Source: Pardosa pseudoannulata (lineage: Eukaryota; Arthropoda; Arachnida; Araneae; Lycosidae). Taken from it: a stretch of DNA of 64,000 nt. The notes below the pieces were generated by a model. That model did no database searches. It saw only the letters and a program-made list of their open reading frames with translations, and was not told the DNA's origin. Position numbers and translations under genes: made by a program. Within the stretch, counting starts at the first letter, position 1, and every line of letters begins with the position of its first letter. Positions 45,283-58,456 of the stretch are shown here, piece after piece. The stretch covers positions 137,003,498 to 137,067,497 of the forward strand of contig CM063502.1 in assembly GCA_032207245.1 (NCBI GenBank). Reading direction: 5' to 3'.

Positions 45283-45437
45283 GATTGCCGAATGGTACAG
45301 CGTTAATATTCGGTACTGGTATTCGTGAGTTCGAGCCCCCACTGCTAAAAGCGTGACAATTCAGATCGGCTTTAAGCAGTAAATTCCGGTCTCATTAGCA
45401 CTCGTATAAACAATAGACCGTAACGATCTAATCCATA
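45283..45437 (+). mobile_element. SINE-1 copy with good B box
   Basis: The head reads GATTGCCGAATGGTACAGCG (A-box region), GGTACTGGTATTCGTGAG and GTTCGAGCCCCCA (B box at about 45329-45341, close to the Pol III consensus GGTTCGANNCC). The body reads CAGATCGGCTTTAAGCAGTA, TCCGGTCTCATTAG and ATAGACCGTAACG. The 3' CAAAC tail is lost. This copy best shows that the family is tRNA-derived. Confidence 0.87.
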
Positions 45438-48400
45438 CTGCACATAATTTTATAATAATATCGTATTTTCTTTAAAAACGTAACAAAAATTTATAAAAAA
45501 ATTTAAATAAATTCTACTCACTGTAATTTTAAAATTATTTGGATAAATATATAATTATATATTTTACCCATAAAATAAAATTATGATAAGAATGAAACAA
45601 TTTTAATTTATATATAAAAAAAGTAAAATTCCTCGAGTTACTGGAAAAAAGTAACAGGTCTCTAGCTATACTGCTCAAAAACCATTTAAATATAAAATTA
45701 AATAGTTCGCTACTTATACAAAATTTTATACAACACAGCCAGAAAAGGAGCTAACAAAATTACTGTGTGAAGGATTTAATCTTAAAAACATCTGTGGCAC
45801 CTAGCGTCCCCCACATATTCTGCGATAAATGGAATCGAAAAAATTGTACGAACAGATTTGGTGAAAAGTCCAACATTTCTTCTGAAACACAAAAGTGATA
45901 GTAAAAATTAGGTTATATTAATCGTGTAAGGATTTCATTTGTAAATATAAATGTCTATAAACACACAAACACACAAAAAAATGTTATCTAGAACCTGATA
46001 GAAATCAAATATACGATATTCTCAATTTAATTAACCAGAAGTGTTTAACTCTGTTATTAGCATATTATTAATTTTAAAAAATAGTATCCATTCGATCTGA
46101 GATCGTTATAGCTAATGATAAATAAAATTTATTAAACTTATTAATAATAACTCCATGCCACAGTATATTCATTTGAAATTAGTGTTTAGGATAGATAGCA
46201 ATTGCAAATAACTATATAAATAAGGGGGTTTTCAGATGAACAGATTAAGCTAGCTGTATAATTTGATTTTCTTTTGCAAATGGGATTTCAGAAATCCTCC
46301 AGGAAATCAACTAACTCTTTTGCAACTTATTTTAGGTCATGATAGTCACATTTTAAATATTTAATTACCTATCCTTGATCTATTACCTGTTAGAATGTAT
46401 TTAACACAAATTACGTATTCGTTAAAACCAGGAAACACAGCCGTAAGCAGAAGGGAGGGGAAACTCGATCTTGAAATTCTGAAGTTTAATATATATATTA
46501 TTCTAACATTGATTTACTTTACAATTTCAATTATAACTATTTAAATCTGAATAATTAATCTAAATTTAAGTTCTCAATAAAAAGATTGTTCTACATATTT
46601 AATTTCAATATTTTTCTCTAAAGTTTTTATACATTCAATGAAATAAACTTCACGAGATTGTGCAGGGATTTATATGTATATATATTAATGAAATGATATT
46701 AAATACTAATGTAAATTTTGCATTTAAAATACATTTTATGTTTTTAGGTAAAAAAAAAATTAATTTAATATTTGTTTGAGTCCAATTTGTGCTCCCCTTT
46801 CCCCAAATTAATCCGTGACCAGAACATGTCAAATACAAGGGGAAAGTACAAATCTGGTATTTAATGAAAATAACTTCCGTCTAAGGGGGATGGGGTGATT
46901 TTTAAAAGTTTTGGTTATCTACCAATGATTTACAGAGACAAAGGGTGAAACAGTATATATGTAGCAGGAACAACATTAAAAGCCGGGATTTTCCATTATA
47001 AGACAGATTGTAAGCTTACCTTTTCCAAGGGCTTTAAAAATTTCTTACTTCCTTGTATAGTAGGTAAATAAATCATAGTTATCTATAATATTGCACTATC
47101 AATCCAAAGTAGCCGACATAAAATTAAAGAATTTCAAAAGTGGTACACATACATTTTTAGATCTTTTTTTTAAATTTCCTACAAATATTTTTCATTAACA
47201 ATACTTTCCCTTATCATGAATTTTCAATTTAATATATTATTCGGATTTATTAATATTTTAATTACAGAGCAATTTTAAGAAATTTTTATCTATATTTAAT
47301 GTAATAATATTTTTGAAGAATAGGAAATTTTCGTATTCTAGAAACTATCATTTCGTAAATTTATTTTGGTATCTCAAAAGCTCATATTTCAAGCTAAAAT
47401 ATCTTGTGAATATCAGTGCTTCCTATAGAGTTTTATACTGAAATAATTTTAATACATAATCAAATTAATAAATCCGTAGAAGGATAATATACTCTCAGGA
47501 CTGTATTTAATTTGCATGTTAAATCACTTTACATTCAAAACAGGTACAGCTAAAATGTCAATAGAATGCAAATGAAGAAACTACTGTTTCTCGAGACACA
47601 AGCTTGATTTCATAAAAAGTTATAAAAATACATTTGGTTCATGAAGAAAAGATTTCACATCTCACGCTTACAGATTTAACTAAAACAAAATATACTATTC
47701 AAATCGACTGTCTAGAGATACTAATGTAGAACTATATGGACAAATTTGTCATTTATGTATACTAAAGCATTTTATTGGTTACATTATATCCTAATCTGGT
47801 ATTTATTGCTATATAATATATTTTCGCAAATTAAAATTAAGAGTAACATCATGCCATGTCCTTGAGCATTAATAGTACTGTTGATTTTGTCCAGGTCAGT
47901 TAACTAATATTGATCGGTCACTTTTGCCATATATTAAAGACAAGTTGAAATGTAAAGCTTAAAATGTAAACGGACTTAAAAAATACGTGCAAATAATCAC
48001 TTCGAGGCTAATAATCATTTTTTTATAAATACTTAAATATTCCTTTGAAGTTTTAATGAGCCCATAATAGAGTTTATGTAAAAATTTATTGAAGAGTTCA
48101 TTACCTCTCCATGGAGGCATTAAATACAATATGTTATTTTATGTTATTCCCTTGTTATGTTTCTGTTAGTTCTGTTATTTGTTTCAAGGTGTTGTTAACA
48201 CTTCTTATGTTTCTGCCTAAATATTACAACTCTTTGCAACGAGAATAAAATCGTTTTATTCATGCTCCACAATATTTTTCCTATAATAGTAAAAATAAAT
48301 AATAAATGTGTATTAGCGAATAGTAAAAACTTAGAAAAGTATATAAATTAAATAGGGTAATTGCTAATTGGTTTCACGGTGTTACTAAAACTATTATTTT

Positions 48401-49194
48401 ATTAACATTTTGTGAATACATTAAAATATTGATTTATATTATTTGTTAAAAATGTATTTGAAGATCAAGCATAAACTTTTTAAATATATATTTGATCCAA
48501 TTTTGTTTTGACAACTTTATTTTTTTATTATTTGTTCAACTATCTTAATTTTACTATTATGTTTTATCTTACATTTTTATTTAAAATCCAATAACCTAAA
48601 AGAATGAGTCACTTAAGACATTGTATGCATCCTTTCTTTATCGGTAAATCTTTTGATCATTACAGATAAATTTTCTTAACGAACCCTTAATAAATGAATA
48701 ATTTTTGAGCTAACATAAGAAAATATATATATAAAAAAATCTTAGTTTACTTTTAGATTATCAAATTTCTTCCTTTATAAGATTAGAAATATTTTTTTAA
48801 GTCTATAAAGCAGTAAAATTTCCAAATATCGGCATTTACTATAGCAATATGAACACCTTTAGAAAGTGAATACAACTTTTCGATATATTTAATGATCCAA
48901 TATTTTAATTCCTTCACTTCTCTTCATCTTAAATGTCGCTCATTTATTAGCAGATGCTTTATCGAGCATAAAAAATTTTATTAAACGAACAAGAGTGAAT
49001 TTATGTTTCTGGCTATTGATTTATTTATAAGAGTGAGTAAATTTGTTTCCTAAAATATAAGTATCTTGAATAATTCTACTGGAACAAATTAATGTTATTT
49101 TGCATTAATACTTATCCACATATACAACTATGATAGTATGGCTTATACACACTTATTCGTGCTATCTGCCTTCCCCTATATCACTATTTCTCCT
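45438..49194. other. AT-rich sequence, nothing recognised
   Basis: Almost 4 kb without a supportable gene, RNA or repeat. GC-richer patches at 46430-46470 and 46790-46900 show no frame or motif. Confidence 0.5.
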
Positions 49195-49950
<756 letters not shown>

Positions 49951-50840
49951 ATTAATTTGTCTGCTTATATGTGATTTTTACGAAACATAAAATCGATATT
50001 TTTGTCTTAAATTTCTAAATTTTGAAAATAAATTCTTTCCTTCTACCATATGGCCACTGTCGATATTAAAATCTCTTCTTTCTATCCTATTACGGGCTAC
50101 AACGTATATTAAATTTTGTTGGTCATAGGCAGTACATAATTGTTATTTATTTTTCCTCATAAAAAGAGGTCAGCTAATTCGTAAAATAGCAACCAGTAAT
50201 TTTATTTGAAGATAAAAATATTTCCAACTTATTTCCATTTTATTTTATGCATTAAGATATAAATGAAATATATTGAATTTTAGTAAACTGTAAAAACTAT
50301 AACAAACTATACGCTTAAATGGAAGCTTATTTTGCACGTTAAGTTCTTTCTTATTATCGCCGAAATTTATGCTGTTTTCAAATCTTCCAGTGGTTCCAAG
50401 TTTTTTAAGCACAACATGAAAATTGAATGAGATTGTATTATATAAAAATCGGATACATTTATGTTTGTCGCGTACAAGGATATTTCACCGATTATTTTCA
50501 AATGTAGCACATTTATAGTCATAATTTATTTAAGATTAAAATCACTAGTAAAAGAGCATTTAAAAGACCACTTGAAATCACTAATTATGTGTACCCAGAG
50601 CAAAATTCGGGCACAAAGCTAATGATTTATTTTAAAATTAGAAAAGTATAATTAGTCTAGTGAAAGTACTATGATCTACAGCATAGTAGTCTAAGATGGA
50701 ATATTAAAGTAAATTTTGAAATACATGGTAATAAATCTGTAAATATCAGATAAAAGTTACTGGGCTTACAAAATAGTGATAATGTATATTTTTTTAATTC
50801 ACAAGCTAGTAAATATACTGCCGCATATAAAATATTGCTG
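49951..50840. other. AT-rich sequence, nothing recognised
   Basis: No supported feature. Confidence 0.5.
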
Positions 50841-50912
50841 TCGTTTGGTGTATATTGGTTGTAGAGCATCGGGCTGCAGACCAGTTCGTACCTGATTCTA
50901 CTCCCCGTCAGT
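50841..50912 (+). mobile_element. Possible tRNA-like remnant (Cys-type, GCA)
   Basis: TTGGTTGTAGAGCATCGGG resembles a tRNA D arm with A box, CTGCAGA could be an anticodon loop with GCA, and GATTCTACTCCCC lies at B-box distance. The stems are imperfect and the B box lacks the GTTCGA core. It is more likely a SINE head or tRNA pseudogene than an active gene. Confidence 0.3.
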
Positions 50913-52224
50913 GTATTTTATTCAAAGAATTGAATGTTAATTTAAAATAATGTTAGTTATTATTTTTCCAAAATTTGTATGATTCTAAAACTTTTTTTGC
51001 TGTTCGAGTTAGTTGTTTCTAGAATATTCTGATTGTATATAAAATCTCGGTCCCACCAGTTGCGCTCTGTTCTCAAGCGAGTAGATTCTATTCAATAATC
51101 CAATTGTTGGTTTAACCCAATCGTATCATTATTTCAATTTTCGCGAATTTTATGTTTTGAATTCAGGTTTTTTTAATTTGATAATATATAAGAACAGCAT
51201 TAATCAAATGCCGTAAGTAATTTTTTTAAAATTAGATTTGTCAATGTCTATACATATTGGTTAAGATGTCTACTCAATACATTCGATTGTAGTTTGACCT
51301 TACATTATTCATCCTTGAAATGTCATAATAATTACATTACGTAACTTGACTTATGAAATTAATATATAATCTTATTTTATACCCTACACGAATGGTTCGA
51401 TTGCATTTAAAAGTTTCTTATAAAATTCAGCAACACCACATATTCCAAGGATAGGCATATCACTCTCTGAAAGAATAATTTCTTGTATTGAAAATCAATC
51501 CTCCATTTCCAATATTTATAATGATCTTGCATTTTGTTGCTTACGTTTTCTTTTATTTATTTGCATTTATTATTGTTATCCTTTTAAAGGAAATAAAGTA
51601 TAAACATTTATCTATAATAATCATTTTGCATAAAAATATCAAAGTCTTTTTAGGGTAATGATTTATTCCAAAAATAGAATGAAAACTAACATCTATTTAT
51701 CTCCAAAGCATTGATTCAAATCTATCGCTGCAAAAATTTGTCTGCTCATCATTTTTACGAATGCCATACTTTAAATTAAGTAGAAAAGTAAAAACATGAA
51801 ATACAATAATATCAATATGAAATATATAAGGGAAACGAATTTCTATTTTTACACATTCAATAAGATTTATGATATAAAAGCTGAATATGTATAATTATTG
51901 AAATATTAATTTTCCTTACTTAAATTCATTTTAAACTATATAAAGAAAATCCCCTTACGTGTTTTACCCGTATCTCTTATTAAAAATATTTTACTATAGA
52001 TAAACTAAAATGCTTATCACTTTAATTAGATATAATTTTTATTGATATTTTAATTAAAATGATATACTATTCAGGGATTCACTTAGTAACAATTTAACAC
52101 TCTGTCAGGCGTTCCCTAAAACTTGCGACATCAGCACTGTATTTCAAAGATACATCTTTGTTTTATATAATTTTTGTTTATTTTTATTTCGTTAAATTTT
52201 CTATTTTCCCCTTTTCAGGTCCAG
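50913..52224. other. AT-rich sequence, nothing recognised
   Basis: No supported feature. Confidence 0.5.
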
Positions 52225-52395
52225 TCTCGTTTGGTTTTGAGAACTACTGTCTACTTTTTGCAACACATGGGACAATGAGACAGATACCTATTGTTTAATA
52301 CCGATTCTGAACAGCTACGAACATCCATGTACAAAGTGCGATTCGAATCCACGAACTCCGGTACTGAAGAACAGCACAACACTCATATATCATTC
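52225..52395 (-). mobile_element. SINE-1 copy, full plan
   Basis: On the minus strand the head ends in GGAGTTCGTG and a B box GGATTCGAATCGC (about 52338-52350). The body reads TACATGGATGTTCGTAG, TCAGAATCGGTATTAA, TCTGTCTCATTGTCCC and ATGTGTTGCAAAAAGTAGAC. It ends CAAAACCAAACG. Order and spacing equal the copies at 12.8 and 45.3 kb. Confidence 0.87.
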
Positions 52396-53629
52396 TTTTG
52401 GGTTATTAAAAGAACGATGGATGTTACAAAGCCTACATAAATCAATAATTTACAGCTATGAAGCATTGCATGAATTGAAATCGAATTGTAGCTAAAACCA
52501 ATCACACTAAAATATACAAATTAAGTAAAATTTCTTAAAAAATCATTTTGTTTATAATTCTGTTAGTTTCTAAAACAATCCTTGAATTTCAATTTTTCAT
52601 CTTTACCTCAAATTTCTGTATTATTAACACTTTAAAATATGTTTTTAGCACATTAGGGTATTATTTATGTAATTAAAATTACATAAATTGTAAATGTTAT
52701 TGTATGAAACAGGTTTGCATGTGCAAGTGATAATTTTATTAAAACTTCAGGCTTTTCTAAAATTAACACGAGTTTTAATTTTCCAAATAAGGTGTAAGCT
52801 TAAAAGGTTTCATAGATTATAGAAATGTTTAATTACAATTTTATTAGGAATTTAAAAATTTAAATTACAAAGAATAATTAACAAAAATATCGTAGATTAT
52901 ATTCTTTTGAGAAATGATCTGATTTTTAATAGAATTTTGAAATGTTTAAATTAGTTATGTTATAAATTATAAGTGCATATGTTTCACAATTCTAGATTAC
53001 TCATTTACATATATGCTTTGCATCGTCCATTGTTCTTTTAAATCTCTATTCATCGAAAATGTTAACTAATGGAGAGTAATTATATGATATTCAATTGTTT
53101 TAAAATAATACTGCTCCCTCATTTATACATAGTTTCTGTTCTTGTTAAAAAATATAGAAGCTGTGGAGATTATTTAAATTTAGATTAAAATTACAATTTT
53201 ACAAACATTAAAATTATCTTATATGAATATAAATCAATAGAGTAAAATTATGAGATTTGAGTTATAGCGAGTTGCTTCCGTTAGGTAACAATATGTACAA
53301 TACAAACATTATAATTATGGTAATTTATTTATATAAAATGCTGATGTGTTTCAAGAATATATTTACATTTTGGATTGTTCTCGTGGAAATATTGTTCTAC
53401 ATGTTATAAAATTATACGAAGTATAATAATATTTTTAGATACAAATAATAATGCTGTTATATAATTTTGGAAGGAATTTATGTTTCATTAACTTTATTGC
53501 AGTAAAACATTGAAATATCACCCCCTCCTTCCTTTTCAGAATAAAAATTTGATGTTTAATATAAAATTATTTATATGTCTGACAACCTACTGATTAAAAC
53601 TCAAGAAATAAATTTAGAAGTAATAAAAT
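52396..53629. other. AT-rich sequence, nothing recognised
   Basis: No supported feature. Confidence 0.5.
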
Positions 53630-54250
53630 GACACGGAAAGCATGAAAACTAACAAATTTTCACTTGAAATAAGCATGCAGTCACAATACAAAAAGTTCAT
53701 TTTTAATTAGTTTTCAATAATTAACTAAATTACTTAAAGAAGTCCAGATAATTATTTCAAATTTTACGCATTAAAAACAATAACGAAACAGGTTATTGCC
53801 ACAAATCTTCCATATTCATAAGATAATAGCTTTTTCTTGCCTTGTCTTTCCAACATTCCATGAAAATGAACAATGAGAGCTTACTGATTGATTTTTAGCG
53901 AAAAATAAATAAATAAATAAATAAATAAAATAAACGAGATAAAATTAAAACTATGAATCTTGACCTACTTTCACTTGTATGTACACATTTGGTTACGAAA
54001 CGAAACAGTTTTTATTTAATTAATTTTGGAACAATTTAATTCATTAGTTAAATAAGCACAGATAATTATTTCAAATTTTACGACGAATTCAAAACAATTA
54101 TGAAACAGATGAGTGTAACAAACCTAGCATACACATCTGATAAGAGGTTTTTTGTCTTATCTTCCCAACACTCCATAACACACTGTTTTATAGAAAATGA
54201 ACTAACAATGTCCAACATTTACGAACTTTTTTTCCTCTTCAACAAGGTGA
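53630..54250. repeat. Tandem duplication, ~312 bp unit, with (AAAT)n
   Basis: CAGATAATTATTTCAAATTT at 53745 recurs at 54059. Flanking words match in order: TTTCACTTG (53660, 53971), TTAATTAGTTTT/TTAATTAATTTT, AACAAT(A/T)A(C/T)GAAACAG, AACAAA/ACAAAT, GATAA(G/T)A, TTGTCTT, CCAACA(C/T)TCCAT and AAAATGAAC. A run of (AAAT)n at 53901-53929 sits in copy 1 near the junction and has no equivalent in copy 2. Confidence 0.82.
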
Positions 54251-57200
54251 ATAATAGAGTGTAATTACTTTTTTATCTCTTGTTATCTCTTTCACAGTGA
54301 AATTTACATGGAAGTTAATGGTCCAGTGAAGCCTAAAAGTGTACAGAAAGATTTCTAATCTTTTATATCTTTTCTGCGTCTCCCGACAGTATTATTCATT
54401 AAAAGTTGAATTACTTTCATCGACTCAGGTAGAGATAATTATGTTAATATTTTTAAAATGCATTAATATGTAGTAATACTTTCAGAAAATTTATAATTAG
54501 TACAATTTTTTGTTTATTTTGATTAAAAGATCAGAAAATATACCTTACTGATTCTTATATGATGGACACATATTATAAAAAATGTAGCAAAATACATATG
54601 TACATATAATGTAGCAAATCACATATCCTTTGAATGATCTATTCTTTGAAAATATTACTGATATTGGACGTTACAGAACTTTTTGGGGTATTTTTAACTT
54701 ATATGTATGTAAATATAAACACATAGAAAATGGGGAATAACTAAATTAATATCATAATTTTTTTAAAAAATCAGATAAACTTTTAACTAATTCTTATTAA
54801 TATAAAATATATATAAAATATATAAAAATTATTTAATAAAATCTTATAAAAATTATTTAGTTTTAAAATATTCCTTGCGAATCATGTTTTCATAGATTCT
54901 TTCAAAATTTTTATCAATCACACTTAATATGAATTATGACAAATCCATGTATTCATTTTGAGTGTCAAATTTTGTAAGATTATAAAAACTCAATTCAAAT
55001 TTAGAAAATTCTTGAAAATATTTATGAAAATCCAACGGACAGCAGAAAACAAATTCTCAAATAAATAAAATTTTAAAAATAAATATATAAAAATCAATAC
55101 TAAAATTTATTAAAAACATTTTTATATGTTTTCAATGTCAAATTAAGAGTAAAAATCTTTAAGCCCTAGAAACATTTAAAATAATTAAAAAAATCTCTAA
55201 ACAATTTAATTTTTTAAAACAAATTTTATGATTTCTAAAAAAATGATTTTTTTTAATTTATTCATATTTTAATGTACATGTTTAATGTAAAATTTTAAAA
55301 CTAAATTAATCGCTAACAAAATTTCTTCCGTCTCTCAACATACTTTTTAGAAAAATAAACTCATTTTTTTATATTTATACTTTTCATGACAGTTCAGTAT
55401 AAGAAAGCAAAACAGTCACAATTAAATTCAAAATACCGGATGTAATTTTTTTTTATGACTCTTTATTTTTAGATCTAAATGCTTTCATCTACAGTGAAAT
55501 GTAATGACTATTGAATTAAATGTTTACTAGGCGTCTGCTGAGTGAGATTGTCAATGCTATTGTTTACTTTTCAAGATTTTCTTTGTGTTAGAAATAAACC
55601 ATGCATATTTCAATCCGTTTTCATTTTCAGGTGTAAACCTTGCAGAAAATCTATTGAATGTAGATTATGATTAACAATGTTTACAGTTACAACTCGGGTA
55701 ACATTACAGAAATTTTATTTAGGTTAAAAGTTTGTAACATTTTACTCCACGCGCAAATTATTTTATACAGTTCATATCTACTTATAATTATATCTTCAAT
55801 ATTTCAATGTGCATGGGTAAGTTATGGTAAGTTATGTTTATGTGCATGGGTAAGTATATTCCATGCTTTCTCCGAGTGTGTTCTTTTAAATCTATAATGT
55901 CAACATGCGTATGAAGGAATACTAAAGATAAAGAATATGTATGCAAAAACTTATTTCCATATTTTGTAATTCTAAAAACACATTTGCATTTTAGACGTAC
56001 AATAGTTTTTATAGTTGAAAACGGTGTATATTTCATAAATAAAAGTAGATATAGTATTTCTCTTTTAAAGGAAATGAACTCATTTATACTTTCAGAATAA
56101 TATTAGCAAAATTAAACAGTAAGCTATCTGTGTTATGCGTAAAACAAAGATTCAATATATATCTGGAAGTGTATAACTTCTTACATACGTTTATAAGCTA
56201 CTTGTAACTTATATCCAGTTAAAATAAAACACGTGAACAAAGTATTTTTCTGTCAATTAGAGATTTTAAAAGTGAAAATTTTGACTAACTTTGACACGTA
56301 GGGCAATAGTCCGTGTCACTCCAAAGAAAAGGGACCCCCAAATGAAATCAGAGTTAAGAACCAAATTAAATCATCAAAATTTAATTTTTCTGATATTGAA
56401 AATGCGATTTTAAACGTTTTTAATGATACTACTTAAATATAAACTACTAACAAAATTTTTACAAAAGGAACTTTAAGCTTTAACATAATACTTTAAAAAA
56501 TATTGTACTTATTTAGATGGATAAGAAAAAATGCAGAAACAAAGCAAGACTCATACACTAAACAAAATTATCAATTTTTTAAATACTGGCATCTTAAGTT
56601 TAGTACTTTATTGGATATCATCTATGTCTTCTAACTTGTTTTTTATGTATTCGAGATTTTTTAATTTTAAAATAAAAAATGAGCATAAAATATACAGTGT
56701 ACATATTATAATCAGACTGACTGTTTGTATATAACCTACAGTATCACGATAAATATATTTGTGCAGCTCTTGAGCTATAAGAGGGGAAAAAGAGATTTAA
56801 AACATTAATGGAAAGTCTATCCAACATATACTGCTAAATTATATAGAAAGTTAAAATAAGATCTTTTTTTAATAGCCCATATGCATGTGTAGAATACCTT
56901 AATATGGTAGAAAACCTCAATAGGAAACTGCATATGCTAGATAAATGTAGGCTGAAATGTATTTTGTACAATTTAAATGAAAAAAGGGGCAAGTCTCTCA
57001 TCAGGAATAAATAATTCCTAAGACATTCTTCTCTTATTTCAAACAGACAAACATATAATAAGTCAAAAGGATACAATTTAAAGGTAACTTTAATACATGT
57101 ACCACTCAATTAAAGGCATTATTCAAAAGTCAATATACAAACAAATAACTGACAGTTTTAATGCAGAAAAAATATTAAATCATTTACAATTAGAAACATT

Positions 57201-58400
57201 CAAGGTTTTTATTGTTAAAATCAGATTATAACTAAATTTGAATTTTATGGTACATGATTAAGATAAGAATGTTTTATGGTAAATTCCTACCTTTATAATA
57301 CGTAAAAAATGCTTTCTTCACATACCTGAAATATACTTTATAAAAAGAAAGTTAATGTTTAAAAAGTTAAATTTTTTATGCAGTATTACTAATTTTATAG
57401 CACATATATTTAAATGTAAAAAAGAAATATTTAAAATTATAATTGTATTTATGCAAAAAAGCATGAATACAATCTATATAATTTAATTACTTGAAACGTG
57501 TTTTTAATTATCTTCCATACATAGGAAATGTATTGTGTAAATAGTTATTTCTTATTGGTAAAACTATATGACTCCCACAGGAAGACACTACATATATTTG
57601 AAATAAATATGCAATCCCAGCATACTGGCTTTCCCCCTCCCTCTGCTACACGCATCTTCTTATATCAATTGAAGCGTGAAGTCTACCCTTTTAATATATA
57701 AATCATCGTTTCTTCCCTCGTTCCAAGATTGTTACAGGAAATCTTCTCTCCAAGCTCTAGGCACGAGATGTTTGCAAGCGGGTTCGCCTATCTAATCTCC
57801 CCGATAAAGTCCCTCCAAAATTCACGAGATAGAAAGAACATTTCTTTTTTTAATTCTTTATCACTCCTGGTGACTCAAACGCACATCATTTGATGACGTC
57901 CGTAGATGTCAGATCGACACTGTAGTTTCAAGTTATTTTTCTTTTATCTAGCAATAGATTTTCAGTAGTACGTAAAATAGGTAAAATATTATCATCACAT
58001 CATGTATTTTTATATTGCATTCAAACTTTAAAATTAGAGTAAGTATATATATCAATACAAAAGTGCGGATTTGGCGCATACAAATCATGTGCTGAAAGAC
58101 TACTAAACATTTTGAAAACTGAAAACATTTGGGGAAATTCTACACATTTATATAAGCACATCAAACACTATTTTTGATGTAGTTCTTTTACATGTGTTTT
58201 ATGAACAGAGAAAATGGCTTTTTCATATACTTTTGACAAAACAATGGGCTCTTATAATGAAGACTTAAGGTCGAAAGTTACTATCTGCCCTTAAGTAAGA
58301 CCTTTGGTTTATTTAAGGGGATTCCTTTGGAACCCATAAATTTGGATTATAATATGTTAAAGCTGTTCTCAAATGTTCTGCAAGATTATATTTAGAACGG
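54251..58400. other. AT-rich sequence, nothing firm
   Basis: About 4 kb without a supportable gene. The part at 57610-57880 is pyrimidine-rich and higher in GC, but no frame, splice pair or repeat match was found. A short ATGTGCATGGGTAAGT(TATGGTAAGT) duplication lies at 55808-55854. Confidence 0.45.
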
Positions 58401-58456
58401 ATTTAAACGATCGTTCACTAATTTCGAACGATCGAACGATCTGTAACTATGAACGA
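58401..58456. repeat. GAACGATC inverted/direct repeat cluster
   Basis: CGATCGTTC (58408-58416) and GAACGATCG (58426-58434) form a 9-bp inverted repeat. GAACGATC recurs at 58434-58441 and GAACGATTT near 58451. Such clusters occur in subterminal regions of some DNA transposons, but no termini were found here. Confidence 0.6.
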
